A DNA stretch of 64,000 nucleotides from Fremontodendron californicum (taxonomy: Eukaryota > Streptophyta > Magnoliopsida > Malvales > Malvaceae): positions 9,715,160 through 9,779,159 of the forward strand of contig JAULJL010000021.1 of NCBI GenBank assembly GCA_030761205.1, in the 5' to 3' direction. Position numbers and translations under genes: made by a program. Below the pieces are notes generated by a model. That model saw only the letters and a list, made by a program, of their open reading frames with translations. It searched no databases and had not been told where the DNA came from. Below, in pieces: positions 21,308-32,054 of this stretch. The stretch's first letter is position 1. Every line of letters starts with the position of its first letter.

Positions 21308-21590
21308 TTACATATAAACATTATAAAATTACATATAAACATGACAAATTACATATAAACATGACAAATTATATAAAGTTATCATGTTTATATGTAATTT
21401 TTTTTTATATATATAAACATGACAAATTACATATATACATAACAAATTATATATAAACATAACAAATTACGTATAAACATAACAAATTACATATAAATAT
21501 GACAAATATGTCATATATTTATGTAATTTTTTTTTACATATAAATATGATACAAATTACATATAAATATAATAAATTATATATAATAAAA
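21308..21590 (+). repeat. Short-unit AT-rich repeat array
   Basis: ACATATAAACATGACAAATT-like units of about 16-20 bp recur around ten times. At 21380-21400 and 21510-21540 the reverse complement (TCATGTTTATATGTAATTT type) appears, so the array can fold back on itself. Confidence 0.75.
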
Positions 21591-21899
21591 CCTTAAAAAA
21601 ATTCATTTTAAAGAGTTTTCCTAAAATTTTATGTTGTTTCTTTGTAAATTGTATCAGATTTAAAAATGACTAAATGAATTGACCCAAAATACACTAAACA
21701 TTTTTTTTAATATTTAAAAAAAATCGAAACTTATTCTACATAAGAATCATAATCATGCACCAAACATCAAACAAACAAAAAACCATAATCATGCACCAAA
21801 AGCATTGAGTCAATTTTTCAGTTACAAATATCCATTAAACTTTCACATTAACCAAAAAAAAGAAAAATGTTTTGTATACATTATCTCACTGAATATTAC

Positions 21900-22135
21900 T
21901 AACGAGTATTTTTTTTCGTGTATCCGTATTGTATTCATATATATTTTTTTTGATATAATCATGTTTAAGATGTTTTATATTAATATAAATTTTGACGTGT
22001 TCAGAATTTGTGTTATATAGATTTTGACACATTTGTGTATTCGTATCGTGTTTATGCTTCTATTTCATATCGTGTTTTAGTTATTTTTTTCGTATCGTGT
22101 CGTATCGTGTAATCGTGTCGTGTTTCAATGAAAAA
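21900..22135 (+). mobile_element. TIR-D element, diverged
   Basis: ATAATCATGTTTAAGATGTT, a GTTATATAGATTTTGACAC block, TTTGTGTATTCGTATCGTG and TCGTGTAATCGTGTCGTG follow the TIR-D order. The ends are unclear. Confidence 0.55.
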
Positions 22136-22749
22136 AGTAATTTTTAATTACTCATACTAATTAATCAAGTAGGTCATTGTTAATTGGATAACAACACAAC
22201 TGCAAACACTAAACTACTGAGAAATACAGTAATAAAAGGGAAGAAAAAACTATTGAGAAAGATGCAAGAAAATTAAAATTTAAAATAAAATAAAAGATAA
22301 ATTCTCACATTAAAGATGACTTAAACATAACAATATTTCAACTTAAAAATATCCTATATTAGGCCCTACCTAATTCGAGTCAGATTTGTCAAATCATGTG
22401 AGTAGTTCGACCTTTAAATAGATCTAATTTTAAGCCATAATAATAAGAAAAAGATATCATATCCTAAGCCCGATTCAATTCGAGTCAAGTCCGTCAGATC
22501 GAGTGAATAGCTCGATCCTTAAACAAGTTTAATTTCAAACCATAATAATAACAAAAAGATACTATATATATAAATAAAATACTAGTACATTAAAATTGCC
22601 AAAGGTTCATGGTTGCCCTAATGGTAATTGGTAAATATAAGAATTAAACCATCATGACTTAACCTTGAAGAAGATTAATCCCTTCATCACCGCAGCTGCT
22701 TTCCTTCCTTTCCGCTATCTCCATTGCTAGAGAGAAACCTCTGTTGAGT
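22136..22749. other. Spacer with no gene seen
   Basis: It contains two related pieces, about 22360-22440 and 22477-22560, sharing CC(C/T)AATTCGAGTCA and TAATTTCAAACCATAATAATA-type blocks. No coding signal. Confidence 0.45.
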
Positions 22750-22876
22750 GATTTAAATGGCGATTGCGGATATATTTTTGATCGTGTCGTATTTATCGTG
22801 ATTAATTAAGGTGAATATCGACGATAAATAAAACCGAAACTACAACCATAACATCGTTTTATGACCGTTATAAGGG
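22750..22876 (+). mobile_element. TIR-B element, short copy
   Basis: GATTTAAATGGCGATTGCGG then TTATCGTGATTAATTAAGGT, ATATCGACGATAAATAAAAC and CATCGTTTTATGACCGTTAT. Its 3' terminus lacks the TTTAAAT motif. Confidence 0.55.
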
Positions 22877-23678
22877 CAATATTGCAGTAATGGGAAAGGA
22901 AAATTTTCCCAGAGAGACCTTTCATGAGTGAGCAGTTGTTTGCTTTATAATCGAGTAAAGATGGGGGAGATCAGAGGATCTTCTCAGCATATACTTTAAA
23001 AGCATAACTTTTTTTTTTTTTTTACTTTTACATTTCCTTTGTTTTTGTTTCTGTTTAAAAAATAATTCAACTAGACATTTGTTCTTTGTGGAATCTACAT
23101 TTTCCATGGCTTTAGTGGGTTTGTTGTTCTCAACTTTTCTTTGATTTTCCTAGAAATTCAAACATCAGCACAATTCAGCTTCCATCATTATATTGGATTG
23201 GGATGACATTACTTTTTTCTTTTTTATCTTCTTGAAAGATATAATTAACAAGTTTGAAAAACTCGGATAAAAAGTTAAATCGATAAAATTTTCGGTTATT
23301 AATTTGATTAGTTGGATCAATTAATTCGATTAAAATCAATTTAAATTTTAAATAAATATAAAATATAATAAATATTTAATAAAAATATGTATTTGATTAA
23401 ATGATATTATCTTTAATATAAAACTAAAAATTTAAAAATTTAAATCTCATAAGTTATAATTAAAAAAAAACTAATATCAGTTTTTACCGATTAAATCAAT
23501 TTTTATGGGTTCATAAAATACCGGATTCTAAGATATATATCAGGACGGTTAGGCCTCTGTTTTTTTGTTGAACTGGTCATTTATGTACGTATATAGATTA
23601 TTGGCTTATTGCTTTGGTCGGTACTAAAAAATAGTATATATTTTTACTTCATAAATGATTACTTAGTGAGCTAGTGTG
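22877..23678. other. Spacer with no gene seen
   Basis: AT-rich, with a poly-T run at 23010-23024. An open frame on the minus strand at 22922-23107 is Lys-rich, low in complexity and matches nothing I know. Confidence 0.4.
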
Positions 23679-24235
23679 AAGTGCTCATAGGTCGGATCAG
23701 ATCGGATTAGAATCGGATTTAGGTATAATATTAATATCATATATACTTGTTCAAGTTCACTCGACCTGAAATATGGGTCTCAAATCTTGCCCAAACCCGC
23801 TCATATTTATAAATAAATAATCCAAACTCATTTAGGTCCGTCCATATTTTTTTTCTAAAAAAATTTAAACAAATATTTTTTTTATTATTTAATTTTTAGT
23901 AATTTTACTTTTTTCTTTTATTAAGTTCTAAAACATGGATAACTTAATAGATTTTTAAATGTTTATATTATAACATTATATATATTTATTTTTTATATGA
24001 TATAAATTATATAATATATAAAATATAAAAATAATATATTATATAAATGAAAAATGGGTCAGGCCAGGCCGGACTCGTGCCTTGATTGTTGGAACCAAGA
24101 CTCGGCCTATTTTCTAAATAGACCTCATTTTTTGGACCAAGCTCATATTTTGGACTTACTATTTTTGTCCAAATTCTTCAAAATATGGACAAACCTTCGA
24201 CCTTAAACGGGTAGTCCAATCTTTCAAGAGATCTA
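23679..24235 (+). mobile_element. TIR-F element
   Basis: About 550 bp. It shares with 52411-52920 the order: CTCATAGGTCGGATC arm, GGTATAATATTAATATCATA, TTGCCCAAACCCGCTC, a long AT core with TTAATAGATTTTTAAATGTT, GGGTCAGGCCAGGCCGGAC, and CGACCTTAAACGGGTAG. Target duplication not clear. Confidence 0.6.
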
Positions 24236-24458
24236 AATGCCTAATATATATAGAGTTTACCTAATCTCAATTGCTACATTAACCTTTGCTTTTGAACAAG
24301 AGCAATTTAAAAATTGTTAACAAAAAAGAATTCCCATGTAAGGATTGATAAATTTGAAAAATTGAAAACAAACTTGTTGGGACCAAAAGAACATAAATTA
24401 AGGATTTAAATTTATCTTTATGATTAGTATTAATTTAGAAATTATGAATTTGACAAAG

Positions 24459-24493
<35 letters not shown>

Positions 24494-25100
24494 GGCATAT
24501 GGTTAGGAATAATAGGATAAAATGAGTTTTTGTAACACTTTTGTATGTTATATTTAATTTGATAATATAAATAAAATGAAGCATTCAAAAATCTGATATA
24601 AGTAAATTTTGTAGATATAGCAAATATGATAGGATCCTTTATTTTGCCTTCCAAATTAGTTTTTCACATTTTATTGTCCATTTGTATTATAAGGTCAGAC
24701 ATCTTATAATCAATAATCATATGATTTTAGTTCTTAATCTAAAGCAATTCAGTGTCTTGAATTTTTTTTATTAATGTTTATGAAGTTAATCCTAAAATGG
24801 ATAATTTTTTAGAAACATATAACTTGCAAATTGCTACAAATTTTAGAAATATTTATATGATAGATTATAGATAACTTTAAAAATTCTACCGATAAGATAA
24901 ATTTTTTTATTGTAATTATTCTTAAGTTATTTTTCTTTCCTTTTTATCTTCTTTATTATCTAGTTTAAATTTTAAAACTACTACTATCCACACAAAAAAA
25001 TATATTAAAACTACTCAAATTAAACTTCTAAAATATTTAAGAATATCTCGAAAAGAAATCTTTAATTTAAAATGAAAATCAATAATGAAAAAAAAAAGAA
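24236..25100. other. AT-rich spacer with no gene seen
   Basis: (AT)n run at 24462-24486. The right part is the presumed upstream region of the Rab gene. Confidence 0.5.
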
Positions 25101-25484
25101 AGAAAAAAAACTTAAACAAACACTTTTAAGCATAAGAAAAAAAAATCACATGTGGACAGGCCTATATAAACAAACTCTTCCAACCAATCACATTGGAGGA
25201 ACCGAACCGTGATACGTATCAAAAAGTGAAGAAACAGAAAAAAAGGAAATTCCCAAATTCCTTGGACTCTGTCTCTGTTTCATGTTCTTCCTACGGTCCT
25301 ACCTTCTTCGTCTTAGATTCTCTCTCTTATCCTTTTCCCAATTTTAATCTGATTTTTATAATTTTGTTCTATTTTGTTCTGAAAATGAATGTTATTTTTT
25401 GTTTCCAATGCAGATAAGTAAGAGAAAACGATATATATTTTTCGTTTTTAAATTGGGATTTTTGTGTGTGGTTTTTGAAGATCG

Positions 25485-28400
25485 ATGGCTGCACCACCAG
25501 CAAGAGCTCGGGCTGATTATGATTACCTCATTAAGCTTCTTTTGATTGGTGATAGTGGTAAGTTTTTTTTTTTTTCCTTTTTTTTTTGGGTAAAGTAATA
25601 ACTTTTATTGATATAACATTGAAAAATGAAAAATGGGTATTGAGAAATTTGTGAATTGTGATATTTTGTTATTTTTTGTTATGGTTTTGATTTAATGGGC
25701 ATTTGATTTTATTGTGAAAGAAGCTAGATACTAAATGGTTTTTGGTTTGGGAATTGATATGAGATGGATTTAATTTGTTTTGGTTTTTGAGCTTTTCTTT
25801 GGTTTTAGGTACTCAAGCTTCAAATTTTCCTAACTTTGATTTTCTTATTTGAATTTATGCAAGGTGTGGGGAAGAGTTGTCTGCTTTTACGCTTTTCTGA
25901 TGGTTCTTTTACTACTAGTTTCAGAACAACTATTGGGTTTGTATCTCTGGCAACTCCTGAAAATTATATGATAAAATTATTTTGCAATATTTGCATTTCA
26001 GAAGTGTGAATGCTGAGAGGAGCACTTATGGTGTAGCTATGTTGCTGCGACTCTTCATTGTTCTTGAAATACCTATGTCCGACATCCGTGTCCTACATAT
26101 ATCTGGACTAGGGTATGGGGATATGATCCTCCAAGGACCCTCCAAATACATGGAAATCTTAAAAAAAAATGAACATACCCATGTCGGACACATACCCGTG
26201 TCCGACACTCACACCCGAGTCCAAGTAACATAGCAGTGTAGCATTAAAGGGGCTTAATAACATTGACTAACAGGGGAGAATTGAGGATGATTTGCATCAT
26301 TTGATTTCACTTCCAATTAGACCTGGCAGTTCGTGTATCGGTGTCGTGTTCGTATATTTTGTCGTGTCATAATTGTGTTTAAGGTATTTTATATTTATAT
26401 ATATTTTGATACGTTAATAATTCATATTATATAGATTTTGAGACATTTGTGTATTCGTGTTGTGTTCGTGCTTTTTTTCGTATCGTGTTTGTGTCGTGTT
26501 TTTAGTTATTTTTTCCGTATTGTGTTGTCATATAATCGTGTCGTGTCCAATATTGTCAGGTCTACTTCCAATGATATCACAACATTATAGGGATGAAATG
26601 GAGTTTACAGTGCCATAATCTCAGTTTTTCATTCATCTGTCTTAAGACAATCCCTTGGTCATTGGTATTCATTTTAAATATTTGTATGTACCCTTCCAGA
26701 GGGTGCTTAATGAACTATTTATGGCAAGGGTCCTCAGCCTTTCCATTCCTCCACTCACTTCTCTGCCTTATATATTGGTTGAGGCATCTACTCATCTGAT
26801 ACTCTAAGATTTAGAAGTTTGTTTCAAAACTTTTTGAACATTTTCTCTTATTGGTTGTCCTATTTTCCTTGACAGCATTGATTTTAAGATAAGAACCATT
26901 GAGCTTGATGGTAAGAGGATCAAATTACAAATATGGGATACAGCTGGTCAAGAACGATTTCGAACTATTACAACAGGTGTGTTTAACCTTGTGCTGGTTG
27001 GAATTTTTTTTTTTTTTTCCTTTCTTTTTCAAACTATTGCAACAGAAACATTTAACTTGATGCTTGATTCTGCTGATGGATTATGCTCCTGCAGCTTACT
27101 ATCGTGGAGCTATGGGGATTTTGCTGGTTTATGATGTTACTGATGAGTCCTCTTTCAACAGTAATTTCCCAACTTTCTTAATTCTGTTTTTGACATACTG
27201 TGAAAATTTCAGTTTAGATGGATTGATAAGCCTTTGTTGTTGGATGATTTCTATCATTTCACGCTTGTGTCCTTCATTGGGTTAGGCAGTGACTATGTTG
27301 CTGCGACTCTTCATTGTTCTTGAAGTACCCGTGTCCGACATCCGTGTCCGACGTATATCCGGACTAGGGTATGGGGATATGATCCTTCAAGGACCCTCCA
27401 AATACACCGAGTCCGAGTAACATAGGGCAGTGAAATTAGTTTATAGTTGATCATCCTCATCCCCGGTTTTGTTGGGGTGGATGGCTTAGGAACTCTCTCT
27501 CTCTGTTGGAATGGAGTTTCTTCCAGCGGCTCGTACATCTATTGCAAGTCTTATAGAACCAGCTTCTATTTCATGTACAGATATTAGGAACTGGATTCGC
27601 AATATTGAACAACATGCTTCAGACAATGTCAACAAGATACTGATTGGGAACAAGGCTGACATGGATGAGAGCAAAAGGGTAAGATTTTCCCCTTTGGCTA
27701 TTTATAGAAATTGCTTATCTTGTTTACGTTGGTGGGTTAGGGTTTCATTACATGAGGAAGCAACCCTTCTTTGTTGCCTGACTTGTGTTACTGATTTTGC
27801 TTCTTGTAGTCCGTGCACACTTGCTCTTTAACAATTGTGACAAGAAGATGAGTTGCGGGTGAATCCTATGTTACTCGGACTCGGATGTGAGTGTCGGATA
27901 CGGGTACGTGTCCGACATAGGTATGTTCATTTTTTAAAAGTTTTTTCATGTATTTGGAGCTATGTTACTCGGACTCGGGTGTGAGTGTCGGACATGGTAT
28001 GTGTCCGACACGGGTATGTTTGATTTATTCTAACTTTTCCATGTATTTGAAGGGTCTTTGGGGGATCATATCTTCATACCCATGTCCGAATATGAGTCGG
28101 ACACGGGTACTTCAAGAAAAATTAAGTCAGAGCAACATAGATTTGGAGGGTTCTTGGATGGTCATATCTCCATACCCATGTCCGAATATGTGTCGGACAC
28201 GGGTACTTCAAGAAAAATGAAGAGTCGGAATAACATAGGATGAATCTATATCCTATAATTCTTATTGTTATGCCTTAAAAGGCTAGGTTTCCTTATTCCT
28301 CACACGTATGCGCACAAGCTGGACACATTTTCTCTACAATAATCGGAAATGATCTATTTTCCAGGCTGTGCCGACCTCCAAGGGTCAAGCTCTTGCCGAT

Positions 28401-29223
28401 GAGTAATGGTATCAAGTTCTTTGAAACCGTAAGTTGCATGTTTGCTGCTGACTGGATCTTTTCTTTTGTAATGTTTTTAACTATTTTTGGCTAATAGCAA
28501 AAAATAATGTATTTTGCAGAGTGCGAAGACAAATTTGAATGTGGAGGAGGTTTTCTTTTCAATAGCCCAGGATATTAAGCAAAGGCTTGCAGAATCTGAT
28601 AATACGGCTGAGGTATTTTTCTCTCTTCTATGGAACTTCTATTTTTCTTTCTTCACCTTGAGTAATCATGTCAATGGCACCTCAAATGAGAACTATGTTA
28701 CTCGGACTCGAGTGTGAGTGTCGGACACGGGTATGAAAATTTTTTCCAAGATTTTCATATATTTGGAGGGTTTTTGGAGATTTGGAGGGTTTTTGGAGGA
28801 TCATATCTCCATACCTATGTTGCTCCGACTTCGTTTTTCTTGAAATACCTCATGTCCGACGCATATTCGGATATGGTATGGGGATATGATCCTCCAAGGA
28901 CCCTCCTAATACATAGAAAAACTTAGAAAAAACTTGTGTCGGACACATACCCATATCCGACACTCACACCCGAGTTCGAGTAACAGTTCTATACCCATGT
29001 CCGAATATGCGTTGGACACGGATACTTCAAGAAAAACGAAAAGTCGGAGCAACATAGAATGAGAATATTGTATTTTGTAAACCCTTTCACTGCTTCTCGC
29101 TCAAAATTACGGATGCCTCGTCTTTGTTCGTGGTTACAGCCCACGACACTCAAAATTAATCAGCAAGACCCTTCAGCAAATAGTGGTCTAGCTGCTAAAA
29201 AATCGAGTTGCTGTGGATCATAA
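25485..29223 (+). CDS. RABE1: Rab8/RABE1-type small GTPase with an apparent frameshift
   Basis: Small GTPase of the Rab8 (plant RABE) type, expected in Golgi-to-plasma-membrane traffic. Eight exons: 25485-25557, 25864-25936, 26876-26976, 27095-27160, 27581-27678, 28365-28428, 28520-28612, 29140-29223. Motifs seen: P-loop GDSGVGKS, switch I with FRTTIGIDFK, WDTAGQE, NKAD, and SAK in exon 7. The last exon ends KKSSCCGS with the twin Cys for prenylation. All phases fit except in exon 6, where one extra A (GAG TAA TGG for an expected GAG TAT GG) makes an in-frame stop at 28404-28406 after 150 codons. Taken literally, the product lacks the SAK loop and the prenylation site. Without the extra base the gene would encode about 216 aa. 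A sequencing error or a recent inactivating mutation are both possible. Introns carry six TIR-A copies and one TIR-D. Confidence 0.88.
26037..26233 (-). mobile_element. TIR-A element in Rab intron 2
   Basis: CTATGTTGCTGCGACTCTTC to GTCCAAGTAACATAG. Flanks TGGTGTAG and CAGTGTAG match at six of eight bases. Confidence 0.92.
26318..26564 (+). mobile_element. TIR-D element, complete copy
   Basis: 247 bp. Inverted ends TAGACCTGGCAG and, from the other strand, TAGACCTGACAA. Perfect 8-bp target duplication CTTCCAAT at 26310-26317 and 26565-26572. The core is rich in TCGTGTCGTGT. It serves as the reference for the worn copies elsewhere and fits a hAT-like MITE. In Rab intron 2. Confidence 0.88.
27293..27425 (-). 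mobile_element. TIR-A element in Rab intron 4, internally deleted
   Basis: CTATGTTGCTGCGACTCTTC to GAGTCCGAGTAACATAG in 133 bp. Perfect 8-bp target duplication GGCAGTGA. The part between CCAAATACA and CCGAGTCC is gone. Confidence 0.95.
27866..28238 (+). mobile_element. TIR-A element in Rab intron 5, host of a nested copy
   Basis: Left half 27866-27959 and right half 28141-28238 make one element around the nested copy. Flanks GGTGAATC and GATGAATC are an 8-bp duplication with one mismatch. Confidence 0.93.
27960..28140 (+). mobile_element. TIR-A element nested in TIR-A
   Basis: CTATGTTACTCGGACTCGGG to GTCAGAGCAACATAG. Its perfect target duplication ATTTGGAG is part of the older element, whose two halves join exactly when this copy is removed. 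Confidence 0.95.
28693..29057 (+). mobile_element. TIR-A element in Rab intron 7, host of a nested copy
   Basis: Perfect 8-bp target duplication AATGAGAA. The body also carries a short internal repeat (TTTGGAGGGTTTTTGGAG, partly doubled). It is split by the inverted copy 28815-28986. Confidence 0.93.
28815..28986 (-). mobile_element. TIR-A element nested in TIR-A, opposite orientation
   Basis: CTATGTTGCTCCGACTTCG to GAGTTCGAGTAACAG. Flanks CTCCATAC and TTCTATAC match at six of eight bases. Confidence 0.92.
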
Positions 29224-29562
29224 AGGGAATAAAAAAGAGCATACAGATTCACGATGGAGTTAGGCATTCACTCAAACGTAAAACTAATTGCGACGAATTT
29301 ATGGCGGTTTCATGTATTTATCGCCCTTATTTTTTTTCCAACTACCAGGCTTAGCTTGTTAAAGGCTGTGTAGTTCCTTTTGTTTTTCACTTAATTTGTG
29401 ATATTTATAAGCATGCGTCTTTTATCTTCTTGAACTCAAGTGTACCCTAGTTATGTATTTGTCTTGATGATGTAGATAGATAATCTGAATTCAAGCTTGT
29501 TTTCTCTTAAAAAAGGAAAAATAAAAGGCCTAGAGTTCTTAATTCACTTTTGTAATTCATTA

Positions 29563-29717
29563 CTATGTTATTTGGATTCGGGTTGAGTGTCGGATACGAG
29601 TATATGTTCAACACGGGTATGTTCAATTTTTTCAAAATTTTCATATATTTGGAAAGTTTTTGAAGAATCATATCTCTATACTTATGTCCGGATATGCGTC
29701 GGACATGGATACTTCAA
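29563..29717 (+). mobile_element. TIR-A element, 3' truncated
   Basis: CTATGTTATTTGGATTCGGG starts it and it runs to GGATACTTCAA, where the AAATGAAGAGTCGGAG end is missing. Confidence 0.85.
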
Positions 29718-29796
29718 TCTTGGAGTTTCAACCATGTTGGGAGTTTTTGAGCCATGAGCTTGGAGGACTTGAACCCAAGATTAAGATCAGCTCTGG

Positions 29797-29868
29797 CACT
29801 CGGCCAAAGGGTTAGTGCCCTACGGTCCAAGGTACTTGGCCGAAGGGTTGGTGACCTACGGTCCAAGG
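29797..29868 (+). repeat. Two 36-bp tandem repeat units
   Basis: Both units carry (C/T)(T/C)TGGCC(A/G)AAGGGTT(A/G)GTG and CCTACGGTCCAAGG. They sit in the spacer downstream of the Rab gene. Confidence 0.8.
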
Positions 29869-29986
29869 GCATTAGAGGTTGTCTTTTTTAAAGACTCAAC
29901 ATATGCTTTGTTTGAAGTTTTGCAGGATTTTTTTAACTTGTTCTATTGTTCAATTATGAAAATTTGGGGTCAATATTTTCTTTTTA

Positions 29987-30430
29987 ACCTTAAAAGATTA
30001 AGGATTATTATCTTGTACATTGTCAGTGGACTTTTTTAATTCCACAAGTTGTGTTTACACGCTTCCGTAACCTTTCATACGATTTATATTTGTACAAATT
30101 CTGATCTTTGGATTTAACAATATAATCGTGCTTGTCGTGCACGTAAAATTTCGAATCGATTCGATATTCCTATCATATCGATCGAGAATATTGTCTTTTT
30201 TAATATATATACAACGGTTGAAATTTTTTACATCGGAATAAATAGTTAAACATTTTTAATTTACTCAAAACTCGACTTGCATGATCAACTCAAATAGAAC
30301 ATGAAATACGACGGTCGGATTAAAAAAATATAAATTGTAAGAAAAGTTACGAAAGCGTGTAAACATCGCTTGTGAAATTAAAAAAATCTACTGACAGTGT
30401 ACAAGATAATAATCCAAAGATTAAAATTGA
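29987..30430. mobile_element. Foldback element with about 100-bp inverted ends
   Basis: The arm from AAGATTAAGGATTATTATC through ACACGCTTCCGTAACC and ACGATTTATA (to about 30092) is repeated as its reverse complement at about 30330-30425 (ATAAATTGTAAGAAAAGTTA ... AATAATCCAAAGATTAAA). The centre is about 240 bp. No protein was seen. A non-autonomous DNA transposon is the likely explanation. Confidence 0.75.
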
Positions 30431-31140
30431 AACTTTAACTTAGTTTATTTATGTCGTCATTTTAAAAAGGTGGTATCTAACATATGTAAGATTTGATAAA
30501 TTCTATCTTTTATAATTCCTCAATAATAAATGTAAAATAATAAGAGTCAAAGTTGAAAATTTTGTATAAACAAAACTCAAAATGTGACAAATTTTCTAAG
30601 GTCGTGGAGATAATATGTTTTTTAGAATGATTCGTATTGTAATTAATTCATTTTAGAATTATTTTGAGATTAATTAAATGAGTTTGAATTGTTAATTTTT
30701 TTTTAACTTAATTGAATCAGATAAGATTAGTGTACGCAAATTTTTTTTAAGTTTAAATTAAGTTTATGAAAACTACTTGTTAGCCATAAAAAATTAGAAA
30801 ATAGTCATTTTAACATTTTTGTTTTCATTTATAATAATAAAAAAGAGGAAATCTACTAAATTGCTTAATAAAAATTGGATTTTGAACTTAATTTTCAATG
30901 GATGAATAGTTTTATATATATAAAAGTAAATTTTAACCATAAATGTCTAACTTATTTTACATAAAAAATTAAACAAAAAATATTTTTCATAAATCCTATA
31001 AAATAGAATTATTTTTTAAAATAATTTTCATTATGTATATTAAATATATATTTTAAAAAATAATATGGTCCAAAATTCAAACCAAAAAAACCAAGTGAAA
31101 GGAAGAGTCAGACCAAGATTTTTGTCTTAACAAGTCTTAC
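30431..31140. other. AT-rich spacer upstream of OGDH copy 1
   Basis: No gene was seen. Transcription of the first OGDH gene probably begins to the right of this stretch. Confidence 0.5.
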
Positions 31141-31165
31141 GTCAACTGTCACCCTCACCTTCGCC

Positions 31166-31174
31166 TTAGGGTTT
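31166..31174 (-). promoter_or_regulatory. Telo-box near the OGDH copy 1 transcription start
   Basis: TTAGGGTTT (AAACCCTAA on the other strand) lies in a CT-rich stretch that looks like a leader. The leader probably contains an intron before the ATG at 32055. Confidence 0.4.
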
Positions 31175-32054
31175 TAATTTTCTCTCCTTTTCTCGAGGTA
31201 GCCTTAATTTTCCTCCTTCCCAAACAGTCCTTAAACTTTAATTTCATCCATTTTTCATCTGATTGCTTAATTTTTCATCTGATTTCTTTAAGCACTGATT
31301 ATATCTTAAGTTTCACTGGTAAATTTGCTTCCTTTCTTCTTATTATTATCATTTTTGTAAATTTTCTTTTGCTTGCATTTGTTGCTTATTTTTATTTTAT
31401 AAATTTTTGTTGGTTTCTGTCTGGATGAATATGCTATAATCAGTCAACAGCTTGGCTTTTTTTTCTTCTTTAAATTCTGTTTCGAAGAAGTTTTGAATTG
31501 ATTTGATTTGTTTGAACTAAGTGGGAACGAGGGAAATCTACATCGAATATGCTTTCGGATTTAATTTCTAGTGTTGTAAGCTTTACAAGAAGTTTCGATT
31601 TTTCTTGAAAATTTTGTGCATTTGTTGACATTAGTACTTTAATTTTTAAAGAGAGTCGAATTTCCTTAATTTTTTATTCGGTTATTAGCATTCAAGCATT
31701 GGTATTGTTTATATGTATTCATAGGCTAATTTTATTTGGTCATAAATTGAAAATTCTTATGTGTTTTCATGTATTTGAACTATCAAAATTGTCACCTTTA
31801 TGAGAACTAGCTTGAGAATATTAGTGAAATTAGATGCATAAATTGTACAATTTTATACATTTTCCTGCATTTGAGCTATCAATGTTGTCAAAATTTCATA
31901 TATATATATATACTGTTTATTAATTTGTATATTTTTTGTTAAATAGGTTTATAATAGATAAAATAAGGGCAGATAGTTCTTTGATAGAGGTTTGACTTGA
32001 AGGTACAGTACATTTTGAGAATTGGTGGCACAAAGGTATTGTTGATCGATAGAT

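Noticed and set aside
27486..27580. Extra coding exon before Rab exon 5 (frame starting [10 protein letters not shown])
   Set aside because: The Rab family reads directly from SSFN to NIRNW, and the acceptor TCATGTACAG at 27571-27580 fits the phase.
28815..28986. LTR retrotransposon solo ends for the TIR-A copies
   Set aside because: Ends are inverted rather than TG...CA, target duplications are 8 bp rather than 4-6, and lengths near 180 bp do not fit LTRs.
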